Part shown: positions 18,362-26,997 of the stretch, piece after piece
Numbering within the stretch: position 1 is the first letter of the stretch
How the letters are laid out: the number at the start of each line of letters is the position of its first letter
Source of the DNA: an uncultured Thermomicrobium sp.
GTDB taxonomy: Bacteria > Chloroflexota > Chloroflexia > Thermomicrobiales > Thermomicrobiaceae
Direction of reading: 5' to 3'
DNA: 55,476 bases
Assembly: GCA_938028665.1 (NCBI GenBank)
Contig: CALIMB010000016.1
Span: 1 to 55,476, forward strand
The notes under the pieces: model-generated
Databases searched by the model: none
Told to the model about the DNA's origin: nothing
Seen by the model: only the letters and a program-made list of their open reading frames with translations
Translations under genes and position numbers: made by a program

Positions 18362-20028
18362 CCCGCTCCTCCTGACCACAAACCAAGGTCCGCAAGCCAC
18401 GATCGCAGACGGCGTAGGCGCGCCGTAGGATCGTCCGGCAGCCGTAATGGACGCCCACGTGCATCGATGACGATGCCGAGATACGCCCAACCCAGCGCTG
18501 CGTCATTTGTGAACTGAAGCGCAACACCCGCCTCGAGCCCACCGATCCGGACGCCTGACTCCGGTTCCAAAGAGAGTTCCGCAAACGTTCCTGAAGAGAC
18601 TGGGAGAACGTGCACACTTCCCCACGGAACGCTGAAACGCTGGACGATCTCACCGGTCCGCAGTTCACCACGCACGGCGACCGCACCCTCGATACTATCA
18701 CCTGTGAGGATGAGCGCGTGGGCAAGCGGTAAGAGCGCATCGCGCTCCAATACCCGCGCTGCATAACCAGGGTAGAGTTCTGCGATCGCCCCACCTGCGG
18801 CGAGAAGATCCGCCTCATCCAGCGCGATACTCACTAGACCGCTCGCTGGCACCGGCTCGATCCCATCGAGGGCACACAGCACCGCCAGTGCCGGCGGAAG
18901 GGTGGCGAACCAGGGCCCGAGCGCAATGAGCGTAACGTCTTCGCGAACATCCTGCTGTTCAATCTCGCCGGTGACCTCTCGCAAGAGCGCTCGGATGAAG
19001 GCAGCGGCAAGGAACTGGTCACGCTCCTTGAGAATGACCGGATAGGGTGAGAGCACCCGATTGGCGAGCCAGTCAAGCAACTCATCGTCACTGACCGACC
19101 AGGGGAGCCACTGCAGAACGTGCTCGAAGTTAAGCTCGGCTAATCCGAGCGCGCGGTGGCCAAGATCTTGCTCGGCGCGATAGCTTGTCGCGATGCCCTC
19201 AGCGCGAGCCCAGAGTACCGTGGCTCCCTGCTCCAGATCCACCAACACCAGTCGCTGATCTGCTCGACGAACTAAGAACGCGGCGGCTCGCTCAAGCGCC
19301 GTAACGCGATCTACCAGGCGCTCTGAGAAGGTGTCACCGAGCTCACTGCGCAACGCTTCTACAGCGCGCGCACGAAGTTCCGCGGCGAGCGCACGCACAA
19401 CCTCCGCTGGTGCGTACTCCCCCGGATCGACTCCCATGAGCTCAAGCTGCTCGCCGAGAGTGGCTGCAACGTGTTGCTGAATCGTCTCTGGCGCCACGAC
19501 GATCCCGAGGCAAGGTCGCCAGTCGTCATCGATGGCGCTTGTCACCGCGGCGAAGGTGGTAAGCCACGTTGAGTCATCAGCCATACCAGCCAGAAGGAGC
19601 AGATCCGGCCGCTGCTCATTCAACTTCTGGGCAAGGACAGTGGGACTCGTCGTCTCCTCAACAACGAGCCGGGAGACTCGCACAGGAGAGGCACGCGCTG
19701 CACTCACAGCCAACTCGGCAGCCACGTTCTCGCCGCCAAGCACAACGAGCACAACCGTCGGTTGTAACACCGGCAGCCCGACCGAAATCCAGGCGTCGGC
19801 ACCATCTCCAATCACGCTCCGAGTGCTGATCGGCCTCCCACTTTCGAGAAGAGATCGGCCCAGCCGCTGCTCAATCGCCTCAAGTGCGGCAAGGACCGAG
19901 CATCCCACCACACTGCTACTCGCTAGAAGACGTGGCTCTCCTTCGACATGATCCGTCACGACTGCCCGTGTCGTTGCACCATTCAGCGAGAGGACGATCA
20001 CACTCCGCACCGGCGCTGCATCTTCCAT
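18358..20028 (-). CDS. MutL-like (glutamate mutase L type) ASKHA-fold protein
   Basis: The 556-residue protein resembles the MutL proteins found beside cobalamin-dependent glutamate mutase, whose family has an actin/hexokinase (ASKHA) fold. Visible nucleotide-site-like elements are SLNGATTRAVVTD near the N-terminus, LLLLAGMADDS in the middle and LVLVDLEQGATVLW further on. No glutamate mutase subunit gene is present here, so a mutase repair role cannot be assumed. It starts 18 bases after the zinc-ribbon gene and is translationally coupled to the 367-residue protein downstream. The three genes sit at the end of a long minus-strand operon. The family call is by motif and length only. Confidence 0.72.
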   Translation of the reverse strand: MEDAAPVRSVIVLSLNGATTRAVVTDHVEGEPRLLASSSVVGCSVLAALEAIEQRLGRSLLESGRPISTRSVIGDGADAWISVGLPVLQPTVVLVVLGGENVAAELAVSAARASPVRVSRLVVEETTSPTVLAQKLNEQRPDLLLLAGMADDSTWLTTFAAVTSAIDDDWRPCLGIVVAPETIQQHVAATLGEQLELMGVDPGEYAPAEVVRALAAELRARAVEALRSELGDTFSERLVDRVTALERAAAFLVRRADQRLVLVDLEQGATVLWARAEGIATSYRAEQDLGHRALGLAELNFEHVLQWLPWSVSDDELLDWLANRVLSPYPVILKERDQFLAAAFIRALLREVTGEIEQQDVREDVTLIALGPWFATLPPALAVLCALDGIEPVPASGLVSIALDEADLLAAGGAIAELYPGYAARVLERDALLPLAHALILTGDSIEGAVAVRGELRTGEIVQRFSVPWGSVHVLPVSSGTFAELSLEPESGVRIGGLEAGVALQFTNDAALGWAYLGIVIDARGRPLRLPDDPTARLRRLRSWLADLGLWSGGAG

Positions 20029-20046
20029 CGCTCCCCCGCGCTTTCG

Positions 20047-20670
20047 CTAGCGACTCAGCCAGACGATGTAGATGACGACACCGATCAAGACTGCCAGCGC
20101 CACGATTAACGCCAACCGTGCTGCGTGCCGCCCGGCTGTAGACTCACGCGCCGCTGCCGCGGGAGCATTGGCCAGTTCTGCACGGATCGCCGGGAGCGAA
20201 AGCAGCGGCAAGGGGGCAAAGATGGTCGAAGCCTGCCCCTCGACGTCCGACAGGCGCGTCCACACGGGCGAGACCGATGGGACAGCAACTTGTTTCTGAC
20301 CCTCCGACCCGGCAGCCACGGGAAGCGATTCACCCGGTTCACGCAGCCAGTCGGGAAGCTCCGCCTCACTCAACCATTCCAGTTCACTACCCGGTGTGCT
20401 CGGCTCGTTGCCCCGCAACCAGTCCGGCAAGGCAGCCTCTAAGCGTGCGCCTCCTGTTGTCGTGGTCTCCTGCAGACCGCCCAGAGCCGCAAGATCCAGC
20501 GGAAGCACGGCACCGCAGCTCCGACAGTAGATGTCGTCCGCAGCGCGTGGTGCTCCGCAGTTGGGACACGTGCTCGTACTGACCGCATCCCCACCCAGCA
20601 CAGCGCCACACACCGGACACACATCACGCTCCTCAGCGATGTGCTGACCACACTGCGGGCAATACACCAT
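20047..20670 (-). CDS. Double zinc-ribbon protein with LPDWLR motifs and C-terminal membrane anchor
   Basis: The 207-residue protein begins with two zinc ribbons: C4-x2-C7 with C18-x2-C21, and C35-x2-C38 with C49-x2-C52. A linker follows with two copies of LPDWLR (81-86 and 105-110), plus a related ELEWLSEAE, and then a low-complexity stretch. A single hydrophobic helix at the very end (about 185-205, LALIVALAVLIGVVIYIVWL) makes it a tail-anchored protein with its ribbons in the cytoplasm. ATG 20670 follows GGAGG. It is in the same operon as the MutL-like gene. The ribbons may bind RNA or protein and the repeated motif may be a docking site, both inference. Confidence 0.75.
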   Translation of the reverse strand: MVYCPQCGQHIAEERDVCPVCGAVLGGDAVSTSTCPNCGAPRAADDIYCRSCGAVLPLDLAALGGLQETTTTGGARLEAALPDWLRGNEPSTPGSELEWLSEAELPDWLREPGESLPVAAGSEGQKQVAVPSVSPVWTRLSDVEGQASTIFAPLPLLSLPAIRAELANAPAAAARESTAGRHAARLALIVALAVLIGVVIYIVWLSR

Positions 20671-20743
20671 GACCCTCCGCTCGCGCTGTGCATTCTTCGC
20701 GCAGTGTAGCACTGTTCGTTCGGATTTGAGTGCCCCAGAAGTC

Positions 20744-21208
20744 CTATTCCGCAGTATCCCGCCGTAGTTCCGCACTGTCAAGCCAGATCGTTACCGGTCC
20801 ATCATTGACCAGCATGACATCCATGTGAGCTCCAAAGACGCCAGTTTCTACTCGCAGACTGAGCGACCGAAGAGTCTCAGCAAAGAGCTCGACGAGTGGG
20901 CGAGCCTCCTCAGGCGGAGCTGCCTCGATGAAGCTCGGACGACGGCCCTTCCGAACGTCCGCATAGAGTGTGAACTGTGAGACAACGAGCGCACTCCCTC
21001 CAACCTCGAGCACTGAGCGGTTCATCTTACCAGCCTCATCTTCAAAGATGCGTAGGTGCGCCACTTTACGAGCCATCCACTCGGCCGTCGCCTGATCGTC
21101 ACCACGCCGCACCCCAACCAGGAGGAGTACACCCGGACCGATCGCTCCAACTACTTCGCCGTCCACCGTCACCCTTGCTTGACTCACACGCTGGACGAGG
21201 ACACGCAC
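20744..21208 (-). CDS. dtd: D-aminoacyl-tRNA deacylase
   Basis: The 154-residue protein matches DTD in length and motifs: [17 protein letters not shown] at the start, SQFTLYAD (active-site Ser-Gln motif) in the middle and GPVTIWLDS near the end, the Gly-Pro element that excludes L-amino acids (family knowledge). It hydrolyses D-amino acids from tRNA in the cytoplasm and so protects translation. The gene starts 13 bases after the ispF stop and belongs to the same minus-strand operon. Confidence 0.95.
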   Translation of the reverse strand: MRVLVQRVSQARVTVDGEVVGAIGPGVLLLVGVRRGDDQATAEWMARKVAHLRIFEDEAGKMNRSVLEVGGSALVVSQFTLYADVRKGRRPSFIEAAPPEEARPLVELFAETLRSLSLRVETGVFGAHMDVMLVNDGPVTIWLDSAELRRDTAE

Positions 21209-21221
21209 GCTCCCTTCCCCC

Positions 21222-21722
21222 TCAATCCGTATCGTTTTGGATGCCGTGCTCCAATTCCAACGTCGCTACAGCAATGGCAGCGATCCCCTCGCCACGACCA
21301 ATGAAACCCAGCCGCTCGTTTGTTGTCGCCTTCAGATTCACCTGCGTTATGGCAATCGCGAGTGCTTCGGCAAGCCGCTCGCGCATACGCTCGCGGAACG
21401 GTGCGATCCGTGGGAACTCTGTAACGAGCGTGGCATCAACGTACACGATACGCCATCCTGCCTCCTGGACAAGCTGACGAATACGACGCAGGAGTTCCAA
21501 GCTGGAGACATCCCGCCACCGCTCATCCTCAGGGGGAAAGTGCGTTCCCAGATCCCCTAGACCAGCCGCTCCGAGCACAGCATCGCCAATCGCATGCGCA
21601 AGAACGTCAGCGTCAGAATGCCCTGCCAAACCGACCGTTGCGGGAATCTCCACACCACCCAGAACAAGCCGACGCCCGGTAACGAGGGGATGAACATCGT
21701 ACCCCAAGCCGACGCGAATCAT
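21222..21722 (-). CDS. ispF: 2-C-methyl-D-erythritol 2,4-cyclodiphosphate synthase
   Basis: The 166-residue enzyme closes the cyclodiphosphate ring in the MEP isoprenoid pathway. Its start GLGYDVHPL has the metal ligands Asp and His (D9, H11), and [19 protein letters not shown] contains the third ligand His. [10 protein letters not shown] and the C-terminal [10 protein letters not shown] are typical. Its ATG overlaps the ispD stop (ATGA at 21722-21719), which gives translational coupling of consecutive pathway enzymes. This shows that the organism uses the MEP route. Confidence 0.97.
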   Translation of the reverse strand: MIRVGLGYDVHPLVTGRRLVLGGVEIPATVGLAGHSDADVLAHAIGDAVLGAAGLGDLGTHFPPEDERWRDVSSLELLRRIRQLVQEAGWRIVYVDATLVTEFPRIAPFRERMRERLAEALAIAITQVNLKATTNERLGFIGRGEGIAAIAVATLELEHGIQNDTD

Positions 21723-22408
21723 TTCCGACTCCGGTAATCGAGCAAAAGTTCTGCAATGGTCACGTCGAATGGCGTCGTCAACTTGATATTCTCCGGATCA
21801 CCAGGGAAGATGTAAACTGGGAATCCGCTGCGCTCCAGAAGCGTCGCTTCATCGGTCACCGTGGCTAGACCGGCACCGACCCGACAGTAAGCCTCACGCA
21901 GCCAGTCGAGACGAAAGACCTGCGGCGTCTGTGCCGCGACAAGTGTCGAACGTTCTGGTGTTGTGACAACTCGCCCATCTGCTGAGACTTGCTTGATCGT
22001 ATCGACGACGGGTACGGCAGCAACCACCGCTCCGTGCCGGTGTGCCATTGCGACAGCACGCTGCACAAGCTCTGGAGTAAGGAGCGGTCGCGCTGCATCA
22101 TGGATCAGGACAAGTTTCACCGACGGACTGAGACACTCGACTCCCGCTCGTACGGAGAGTGCCCGTTCAGCGCCCCCAAACGTGACACGCACCGGTATCC
22201 AGAGCTTCGACACCTGACACAGGGACTCAATTGCTGCAGCATTGGCCTGACTGGCCACGACAACGATTTCATCGATTTGCCCAGAGTGCGCAAGCGCTTC
22301 CAGAATCCAAGCGAGCGCCGGCCGTCCCGCGAGGGGGAGGAGCGCCTTATCGCGTCCACCAAGTCGTTGCCCACGTCCGGCGGCAGGAATCACAGCCCCG
22401 CACGTCAT
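21719..22408 (-). CDS. ispD: 2-C-methyl-D-erythritol 4-phosphate cytidylyltransferase
   Basis: The 229-residue enzyme couples MEP to CTP. The nucleotide loop is AVIPAAGRGQRLGGRDKALLP near the N-terminus (the usual AAGxGxR...K signature). HDAARPLLTPELV and the later AAVPVVDTIKQV match the family, as does the ending that includes ENIKLTTPFDVTIAELLL. Its ATG overlaps the stop of the PIN-TRAM gene by the ATGA pattern. The order PIN-TRAM, ispD, ispF is the same as yacL-yacM-yacN in Bacillus, so this is an old conserved neighbourhood. Confidence 0.97.
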   Translation of the reverse strand: MTCGAVIPAAGRGQRLGGRDKALLPLAGRPALAWILEALAHSGQIDEIVVVASQANAAAIESLCQVSKLWIPVRVTFGGAERALSVRAGVECLSPSVKLVLIHDAARPLLTPELVQRAVAMAHRHGAVVAAVPVVDTIKQVSADGRVVTTPERSTLVAAQTPQVFRLDWLREAYCRVGAGLATVTDEATLLERSGFPVYIFPGDPENIKLTTPFDVTIAELLLDYRSRK

Positions 22409-23541
22409 GATGTCTCGCCTCGTTGCACAAGTTGGCCAAAGACAAGCCGACCGCTCGCCGTCTGCAGGGTACGAGTCACTTCGACGAGCACTTCGCGACC
22501 GATAAAGGACACTGCGTGCTCAACGACGACAAGCGTGCCATCTTCCAGGTACCCGATCGCCTGCTCCGCTTCCCGTCCGCGACCGACCAAGAGGAGTGTG
22601 AACTGGTCGCCCACATGCACGGGACTCCGTAGCGCCTCAGCCAGCTCGTTGGGATTGAGTACGACAAGCCCGCGCACTCGCGCCACAACGGCCACACGTT
22701 GGTCACACGTCACGAGGCGACCACCGAGCTCACTGCACCGTGCGACGACCGCTTCGTCAGTCGTACGTGCTGGCTGAAAAGCAGAAAGGACTTTGAGCCT
22801 GGCTCCGAGCTCCTCGCGGAGTCGGCGAAGCACCTCCAGGCCGCGTCGGCCTCGTGCCCGCCGGGTACTCTCGCGGCTTTCGGCAATCTGCTGCAGTTCC
22901 TGCAGCACTTCTTCAGGCACGAAGACCGTGCCCTCAAAGAATCCCGCCCGAAGAAGGGCTCGGATGCGCCCATCGATGAGTGCGCTTGTGTCCAGTACCA
23001 GGGCTGGTTCACCGGGGTGCGATGTGCGCCCAACGAGCGAGAGAAGCTCCGTCCGCTTGGTGTGCCCGACGAGCATTCCAATCACCGTTGCCAGCAGCGC
23101 AACGGCAGACGGTACAAGTTGTCCCGCTGGACGCGGCAAGAGGGCGAGGGGCCAGGCAAGCAAGAGACCAAGCAACGCACCAAAGAATGCACCGAGACCA
23201 CCTGCAAGGAGCGCATCGAGCGTGAGCGCGCGCAACCGTAGAAGGATTGCATCGACGAGGTCGAAAACGATATACGGCGTCGTGAGGAATCCTAGTGCCG
23301 CGAGTACCGCGGCGAGGAAGAGCTGCGAGACTGCAACGAGTTCTGGTCGAGCAGCTAGCACACCACCGCACGACCAGCCGACCAGTGCACCGACAAACAG
23401 ACCACCGTAGCGCAAGAGGCGCCCGATCGGAGTATTCGCTCGCTCAGCTCGCGCCCGGCGTCGATCGACTGTGGAATGTTCCACCGTGTCCTCAGTCGAA
23501 GCTGTCCGCGCGGCATCTTGCGGAGGCTTCACTGCAATCAT
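22405..23541 (-). CDS. Membrane-anchored PIN-TRAM domain protein (YacL type)
   Basis: The 378-residue protein has about four N-terminal membrane helices (roughly residues 45-170), a cytoplasmic PIN nuclease domain starting at LVLDTSALIDGRIRALL with acidic residues including those in TTDEAVVARC and RLVTCDQRVAVVA, and a C-terminal TRAM domain (VHVGDQFTLLLV to ...EVTRTLQTASGRLVFGQ). PIN domains cut RNA and TRAM domains bind it, so this is a likely membrane-bound ribonuclease; the substrate is unknown. ATG 23541 is preceded by AGAGGCGG. Its 5' end lies within the operon after the PHP gene, and its 3' end overlaps ispD. Confidence 0.9.
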   Translation of the reverse strand: MIAVKPPQDAARTASTEDTVEHSTVDRRRARAERANTPIGRLLRYGGLFVGALVGWSCGGVLAARPELVAVSQLFLAAVLAALGFLTTPYIVFDLVDAILLRLRALTLDALLAGGLGAFFGALLGLLLAWPLALLPRPAGQLVPSAVALLATVIGMLVGHTKRTELLSLVGRTSHPGEPALVLDTSALIDGRIRALLRAGFFEGTVFVPEEVLQELQQIAESRESTRRARGRRGLEVLRRLREELGARLKVLSAFQPARTTDEAVVARCSELGGRLVTCDQRVAVVARVRGLVVLNPNELAEALRSPVHVGDQFTLLLVGRGREAEQAIGYLEDGTLVVVEHAVSFIGREVLVEVTRTLQTASGRLVFGQLVQRGETS

Positions 23542-23579
23542 ATCGCCGCCTCTATCCGCCGGCCTTGTCGCTCGAGTCC

Positions 23580-24434
23580 TCACTGGTCAGGCAGTGTAGC
23601 AGGTCGCTCGCGATAGCGAGCGCGCGCTGCGAGCTCCGCGACGATTTCGAGCGGCACCTCAACGCTTCCCAACTCGCGGCCAGCCCGAAATGCTGGGCCG
23701 TGGTAATCGCTCCCTCCGGTCGGAACGAGATCCCACTGTCGAGCTAAGTCGACCAGTTCACACTGCGTCGCTGGCGCATATTCGGCGTACCACGCCTCCA
23801 GACCTGCCAGCCCGGCCGGCACCAGCTCTGCCAGCACCGATTCCAGATCGTGAACGCTGAGTGGGTGCGCCAGGACTGGCACGCCACCCGCTGCCAGGAC
23901 AATTTCGACTGCCTGACGTGGAGATGGATAGCTGCGTGGGACATAAGCAGGGCGATTGCGGCCCAGGTAGCGGTCAAACGCCTCGTCAATAGACGAGACA
24001 TAGCCATGGACGAGAAGTAACCGCGCGGCGTGCGCTCGTGTGATCGTTCCACCCTGAGCAACCGTTTCCAGATCCTCGAGTGTGAACGGGAAGCCAAGCC
24101 GGCGGAGCTGTTCCACAATACGCGCAGCACGTTCACGCCGCGCCTCCATCAGCCGCTCGAGATGAGCACAGAGCACTGGCTGCCCCGGATCGATAAAGTA
24201 TCCCAGCACGTGGATCTCACCGGCCTCGACAGCTGTGCTGAGCTCAACGCCTGGGACAAGTGTGACACCGAGCTGAGCGGCCACCGCCTGTGCTGGTGCC
24301 AAACCGGCGACCGTGTCGTGATCAGTGATCCCAAGAACACGAAGGCCACGCTGAGCAGCCAACTGGACGAGCTCGTCGGGTGAAAGGAGCCCGTCAGACG
24401 CACTGGTGTGGGTGTGGAGATCGACTGTACCCAT
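23580..24434 (-). CDS. PHP-domain phosphoesterase (YciV/TrpH type)
   Basis: The 284-residue protein has the metal-binding PHP motifs: VDLHTHTSASDG, GITDHDT, VPGVELS, VLAHPL and SDYHGP. Relatives such as YciV (RNase AM) are 3',5'-nucleotide phosphatases or 5'-3' exonucleases acting on short RNA (family knowledge). The start is ATG 24434 or TTG 24440, and neither has a clear ribosome-binding site. It is the first gene of the minus-strand operon. The hairpin at 24452-24482 ends only 17 bases before the start, which leaves little room for a separate promoter and leader. Together with the PIN-TRAM protein it gives the operon a possible RNA-turnover theme. Confidence 0.9.
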   Translation of the reverse strand: MGTVDLHTHTSASDGLLSPDELVQLAAQRGLRVLGITDHDTVAGLAPAQAVAAQLGVTLVPGVELSTAVEAGEIHVLGYFIDPGQPVLCAHLERLMEARRERAARIVEQLRRLGFPFTLEDLETVAQGGTITRAHAARLLLVHGYVSSIDEAFDRYLGRNRPAYVPRSYPSPRQAVEIVLAAGGVPVLAHPLSVHDLESVLAELVPAGLAGLEAWYAEYAPATQCELVDLARQWDLVPTGGSDYHGPAFRAGRELGSVEVPLEIVAELAARARYRERPATLPDQ

Positions 24435-24451
24435 GTACAAGATGGAAAGAG

Positions 24452-24482
24452 ACTGCCCCCGGTGAGGTTTGCCGGGGGCAGT
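24452..24482 (-). terminator. Strong hairpin after spoVS
   Basis: A perfect 11-bp stem, ACTGCCCCCGG (24452-24462) with CCGGGGGCAGT (24472-24482), encloses a 9-base loop. On the minus strand it starts 7 bases after the spoVS gene, and CTCTTTCC follows it. The stem is very stable but the T-run is poor, so it may be a terminator, an attenuator or an mRNA 3'-end stabiliser. Confidence 0.7.
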
Positions 24483-24488
24483 ACTCGT

Positions 24489-24884
24489 TCAGCGCGGTTC
24501 CACAATCAGCCGGATCGCGGTGCGATCCTCGTTCCCAATCGTGACTGTCATGAATGAGGGAAGGCACACGGCATCGATGCCTGACGCCGCAAGGTAATCG
24601 CGAGCAATTGCCACTGCCTTGATCGCCTGATTGGCCGCACCAGCCCCAATGGCCTGCACCTCGGCTCGGCCAACCTCTCGGACGACTCCGGCAATCGCTC
24701 CCGCGACTGCGCTCGGGCGCGAGCGTGCTGACACCTTGAGCACCTCGCTCCGCCGCGGCTTCTGGCCACCAGCTTGTCCGCCGGATCGGGACGCTCCCTG
24801 ATAGGCCTCCTCCTCTGGAGGGAAGTTTGCCTCCGTACCGATTTTGATCTCACGCAAATCGAGTTTGCTGAAGAAGCGCTCCAT
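24489..24884 (-). CDS. SpoVS-domain protein with N-terminal extension
   Basis: The last 87 residues, from SEVLKVSARSRPSAVAGAIAGV to AIRLIVEPR, are a complete stage V sporulation protein S domain, an Alba-like fold thought to bind nucleic acid. The first 45 residues (with LDLREIKIGTEANFPPEEEAYQ and a Gly/Gln-rich part) are extra compared with the roughly 86-residue Bacillus protein. The conserved AIGAGAANQAIKAVAIARDYL is intact. SpoVS proteins also occur in non-spore-formers, so sporulation should not be inferred. The start ATG 24884 follows TCGGAGGAG. It is probably a single-gene unit ended by the hairpin downstream. Confidence 0.9.
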   Translation of the reverse strand: MERFFSKLDLREIKIGTEANFPPEEEAYQGASRSGGQAGGQKPRRSEVLKVSARSRPSAVAGAIAGVVREVGRAEVQAIGAGAANQAIKAVAIARDYLAASGIDAVCLPSFMTVTIGNEDRTAIRLIVEPR

Positions 24885-25424
24885 ACGAACTCCTCCGATG
24901 GATGTGGGTCATACTGCCACGCTTGTCGCTCAGCCTGTACCGTTTCCGAGCAGCGTGTCCGATGCTCTACGCGGTCCCCCACTCCTCTCCTAGATGCTTC
25001 CGCTCTTCCCACACAGCCTTGCCGTCGCGACGGCCCAGCCAACTGGCTGCAACCGCGTGTAGGCGTACCACACTGTAGCGAGCGCGTCAATAGGCTCAAG
25101 AAATGACCCGCTTGTTCTCTCCCCGATCCACCTCGTCCTGTTCGCTTGAGGCGAGCGTGTGAGCGGTTCCGTCCCGGCATAAGGAGACTGACGAGTCAAG
25201 CACTGGCTGCTGCATCCTCCGTGCCATCGACGACCACATTGGCATCGTGGCGAACTGCAACGAGCCAGCACCACTGGCGGATCATGACGGTTCAGCAGCC
25301 AAGAAGAGTCTGCGGGACAACCAGCGGGCTGTGGGTGACTGCAGCCCCATAAATTCATCGGGAAGGCTGACTTCAGGAGGAGCAACGGTGAAACGTGACG
25401 ATCTCGCGGTGGGACACCAAGCAA
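24885..25424. other. Non-coding stretch between spoVS and the rny terminator
   Basis: About 540 bases upstream of spoVS carry no supported gene. Short frames on both strands have no domain, and a minus-strand 276-codon frame runs into rny and looks spurious. TTGACG near 25096 on the minus strand could be a -35 box, but the -10 is weak. Landmarks of tmRNA, RNase P RNA and SRP RNA were sought and not seen. It could be a long leader or encode an unrecognised small RNA. Confidence 0.4.
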
Positions 25425-25459
25425 AACAGCCGGTACTCTTTGTGAGAGTACCGGCTGTT
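25425..25459 (-). terminator. Rho-independent-type terminator of rny
   Basis: A perfect 15-bp stem, AACAGCCGGTACTCT (25425-25439) with AGAGTACCGGCTGTT (25445-25459), has a 5-base loop. Read on the minus strand it begins 5 bases past the rny stop and is followed by TTGC, so the stem ends in a short T-run. Confidence 0.85.
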
Positions 25460-25464
25460 CTCGG

Positions 25465-26997
25465 TCAGCGGGCATAATCGATCGCGCGCGTCTCACGGAT
25501 GACGGTAACTTTGATCTGGCCCGGGTAATCGAGTGTCTCCTGGATCTTCTTGACAACATCACGGGCAAGCCGCAACGCACCATAGTCGTCGATCTGGTCC
25601 GGCCTGACAAGAATGCGCACTTCACGCCCGGCCTGGATAGCATACGCCTTTTGGACACCAGGGAAGGACGTCGCAACGCTCTCCAGTGCTTCAAGACGCT
25701 TAATGTAAGCCTCGAGCATCTCGCGCCGCGCTCCCGGCCGAGCACCACTGATCGCGTCGGCTGCCGCAACAATGAAGGCTTCGACTGTCTTCGGTTCTTC
25801 CTCGCCGTGGTGTGCCGCAATCGCGTGCACGATTTTGGCTGACCGACCCAGGCGTCGGGCGATGTCCGCGCCGATCAGCGCATGCGGCCCTTCGACTTCG
25901 TGGTCGACGGCCTTGCCGATATCGTGTAAGAGTCCGGAAGTCTTGGCGACATTGACATCTGCACCGAGCTCGGCAGCTAATGCACCCGCGATGAGCGCAA
26001 CTTCGATCGAGTGCTGGAGTACATTCTGCCCGTAACTGGTGCGGAAGCGGAGCCGACCCAACAGGCGAATGAGGTCTGGGTGCAGCCCCTGTACGCCAGC
26101 CTCGAGTGCTGCCCGTTCCCCCTCTTCCCAGATGATCTGTTCAACCTCTTGGCGTGTCTTCTCCACCACTTCTTCGATCCGTGCCGGGTGAATTCGCCCG
26201 TCTTGAATGAGCTTCAACAGTGCCCGACGAGCAATCTCGCGTCGCACCGGATCGAAGGATGAAAGCGTGACAGCCTCTGGCGTATCGTCAACAATAAGAT
26301 CGACACCCGTCACTTGCTCGAGCGCTCGGATATTCCGTCCCTCACGTCCGATAATACGACCCTTCATATCGTCGCTCGGAAGCGGGACGACGGTTACCGT
26401 GGCCTCGGCGACGTATTCGGAAGCGATCCGTTGAATGGCTGTCGCCAAAATCATGCGGGCACGCTGTTGCGCCTCCTCGCGGACCTGCTGCTCGAGTTCG
26501 CGAACCTGACGATTGAGAAGTTCGCGAGCTTCCTCGGTAGCCTGCTGGATCACCAGCTGCCGCGCTTCTTCCAGCGTCATCTGCGCCACGCGTTGAAGCT
26601 CGGCCTGACGCTCCTGCTCCAGCCGGACAATTTCCTCCAGACGCTCCTCGATCTCTTTTTCTCGCGCCTGGATCTTCCGTTCGCGCTTTTCCAGGTTCTC
26701 CAGGCGCCGGTCGAGCTGTTCCTCTTTCGCCTGAAGCCGCCGCTCCAGACGATCGACTTGTTGCCGTCGCTGCTGATATTCTTGCTCCAGTTCCTCTCGC
26801 AGCTTGAGCGCGGCATCTTTCGCTTCCAGGAGGATCTCTCTCTGTCGCGCCTCAGCCTCCTCCAGCAGTCGCCGGACCTCGTCTCCCGTCGCACGCAGGC
26901 GCGAGCGCGCTGCCCGCTGCAAGTACAGGTAGGTTCCTACCGTCGTCACGATCGCTGTGACCACGACCGCGACGACGCCCATCAGCATGGTCTCCAT
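25465..26997 (-). CDS. rny: Ribonuclease Y
   Basis: The 510-residue endoribonuclease starts mRNA decay and is tethered to the membrane. An N-terminal helix (about 4-26) is followed by a very long charged coiled coil (about 30-190), a KH domain with [18 protein letters not shown] (the GxxG loop) and an HD domain with [12 protein letters not shown], then the conserved C-terminal region ending in [19 protein letters not shown] 26997 is chosen because GAGAGG lies upstream and the membrane helix starts at once; the frame continues 23 codons further without similarity. Its length matches the family. RNase Y, the PIN-TRAM and PHP proteins nearby form a group of RNA-turnover candidates. Confidence 0.97.
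   Translation of the reverse strand: METMLMGVVAVVVTAIVTTVGTYLYLQRAARSRLRATGDEVRRLLEEAEARQREILLEAKDAALKLREELEQEYQQRRQQVDRLERRLQAKEEQLDRRLENLEKRERKIQAREKEIEERLEEIVRLEQERQAELQRVAQMTLEEARQLVIQQATEEARELLNRQVRELEQQVREEAQQRARMILATAIQRIASEYVAEATVTVVPLPSDDMKGRIIGREGRNIRALEQVTGVDLIVDDTPEAVTLSSFDPVRREIARRALLKLIQDGRIHPARIEEVVEKTRQEVEQIIWEEGERAALEAGVQGLHPDLIRLLGRLRFRTSYGQNVLQHSIEVALIAGALAAELGADVNVAKTSGLLHDIGKAVDHEVEGPHALIGADIARRLGRSAKIVHAIAAHHGEEEPKTVEAFIVAAADAISGARPGARREMLEAYIKRLEALESVATSFPGVQKAYAIQAGREVRILVRPDQIDDYGALRLARDVVKKIQETLDYPGQIKVTVIRETRAIDYAR

Noticed and set aside
24990-25820. 276-codon minus-strand frame across the end of rny and the gap
   Set aside because: It overlaps rny in another frame, passes through its terminator and has no domain.
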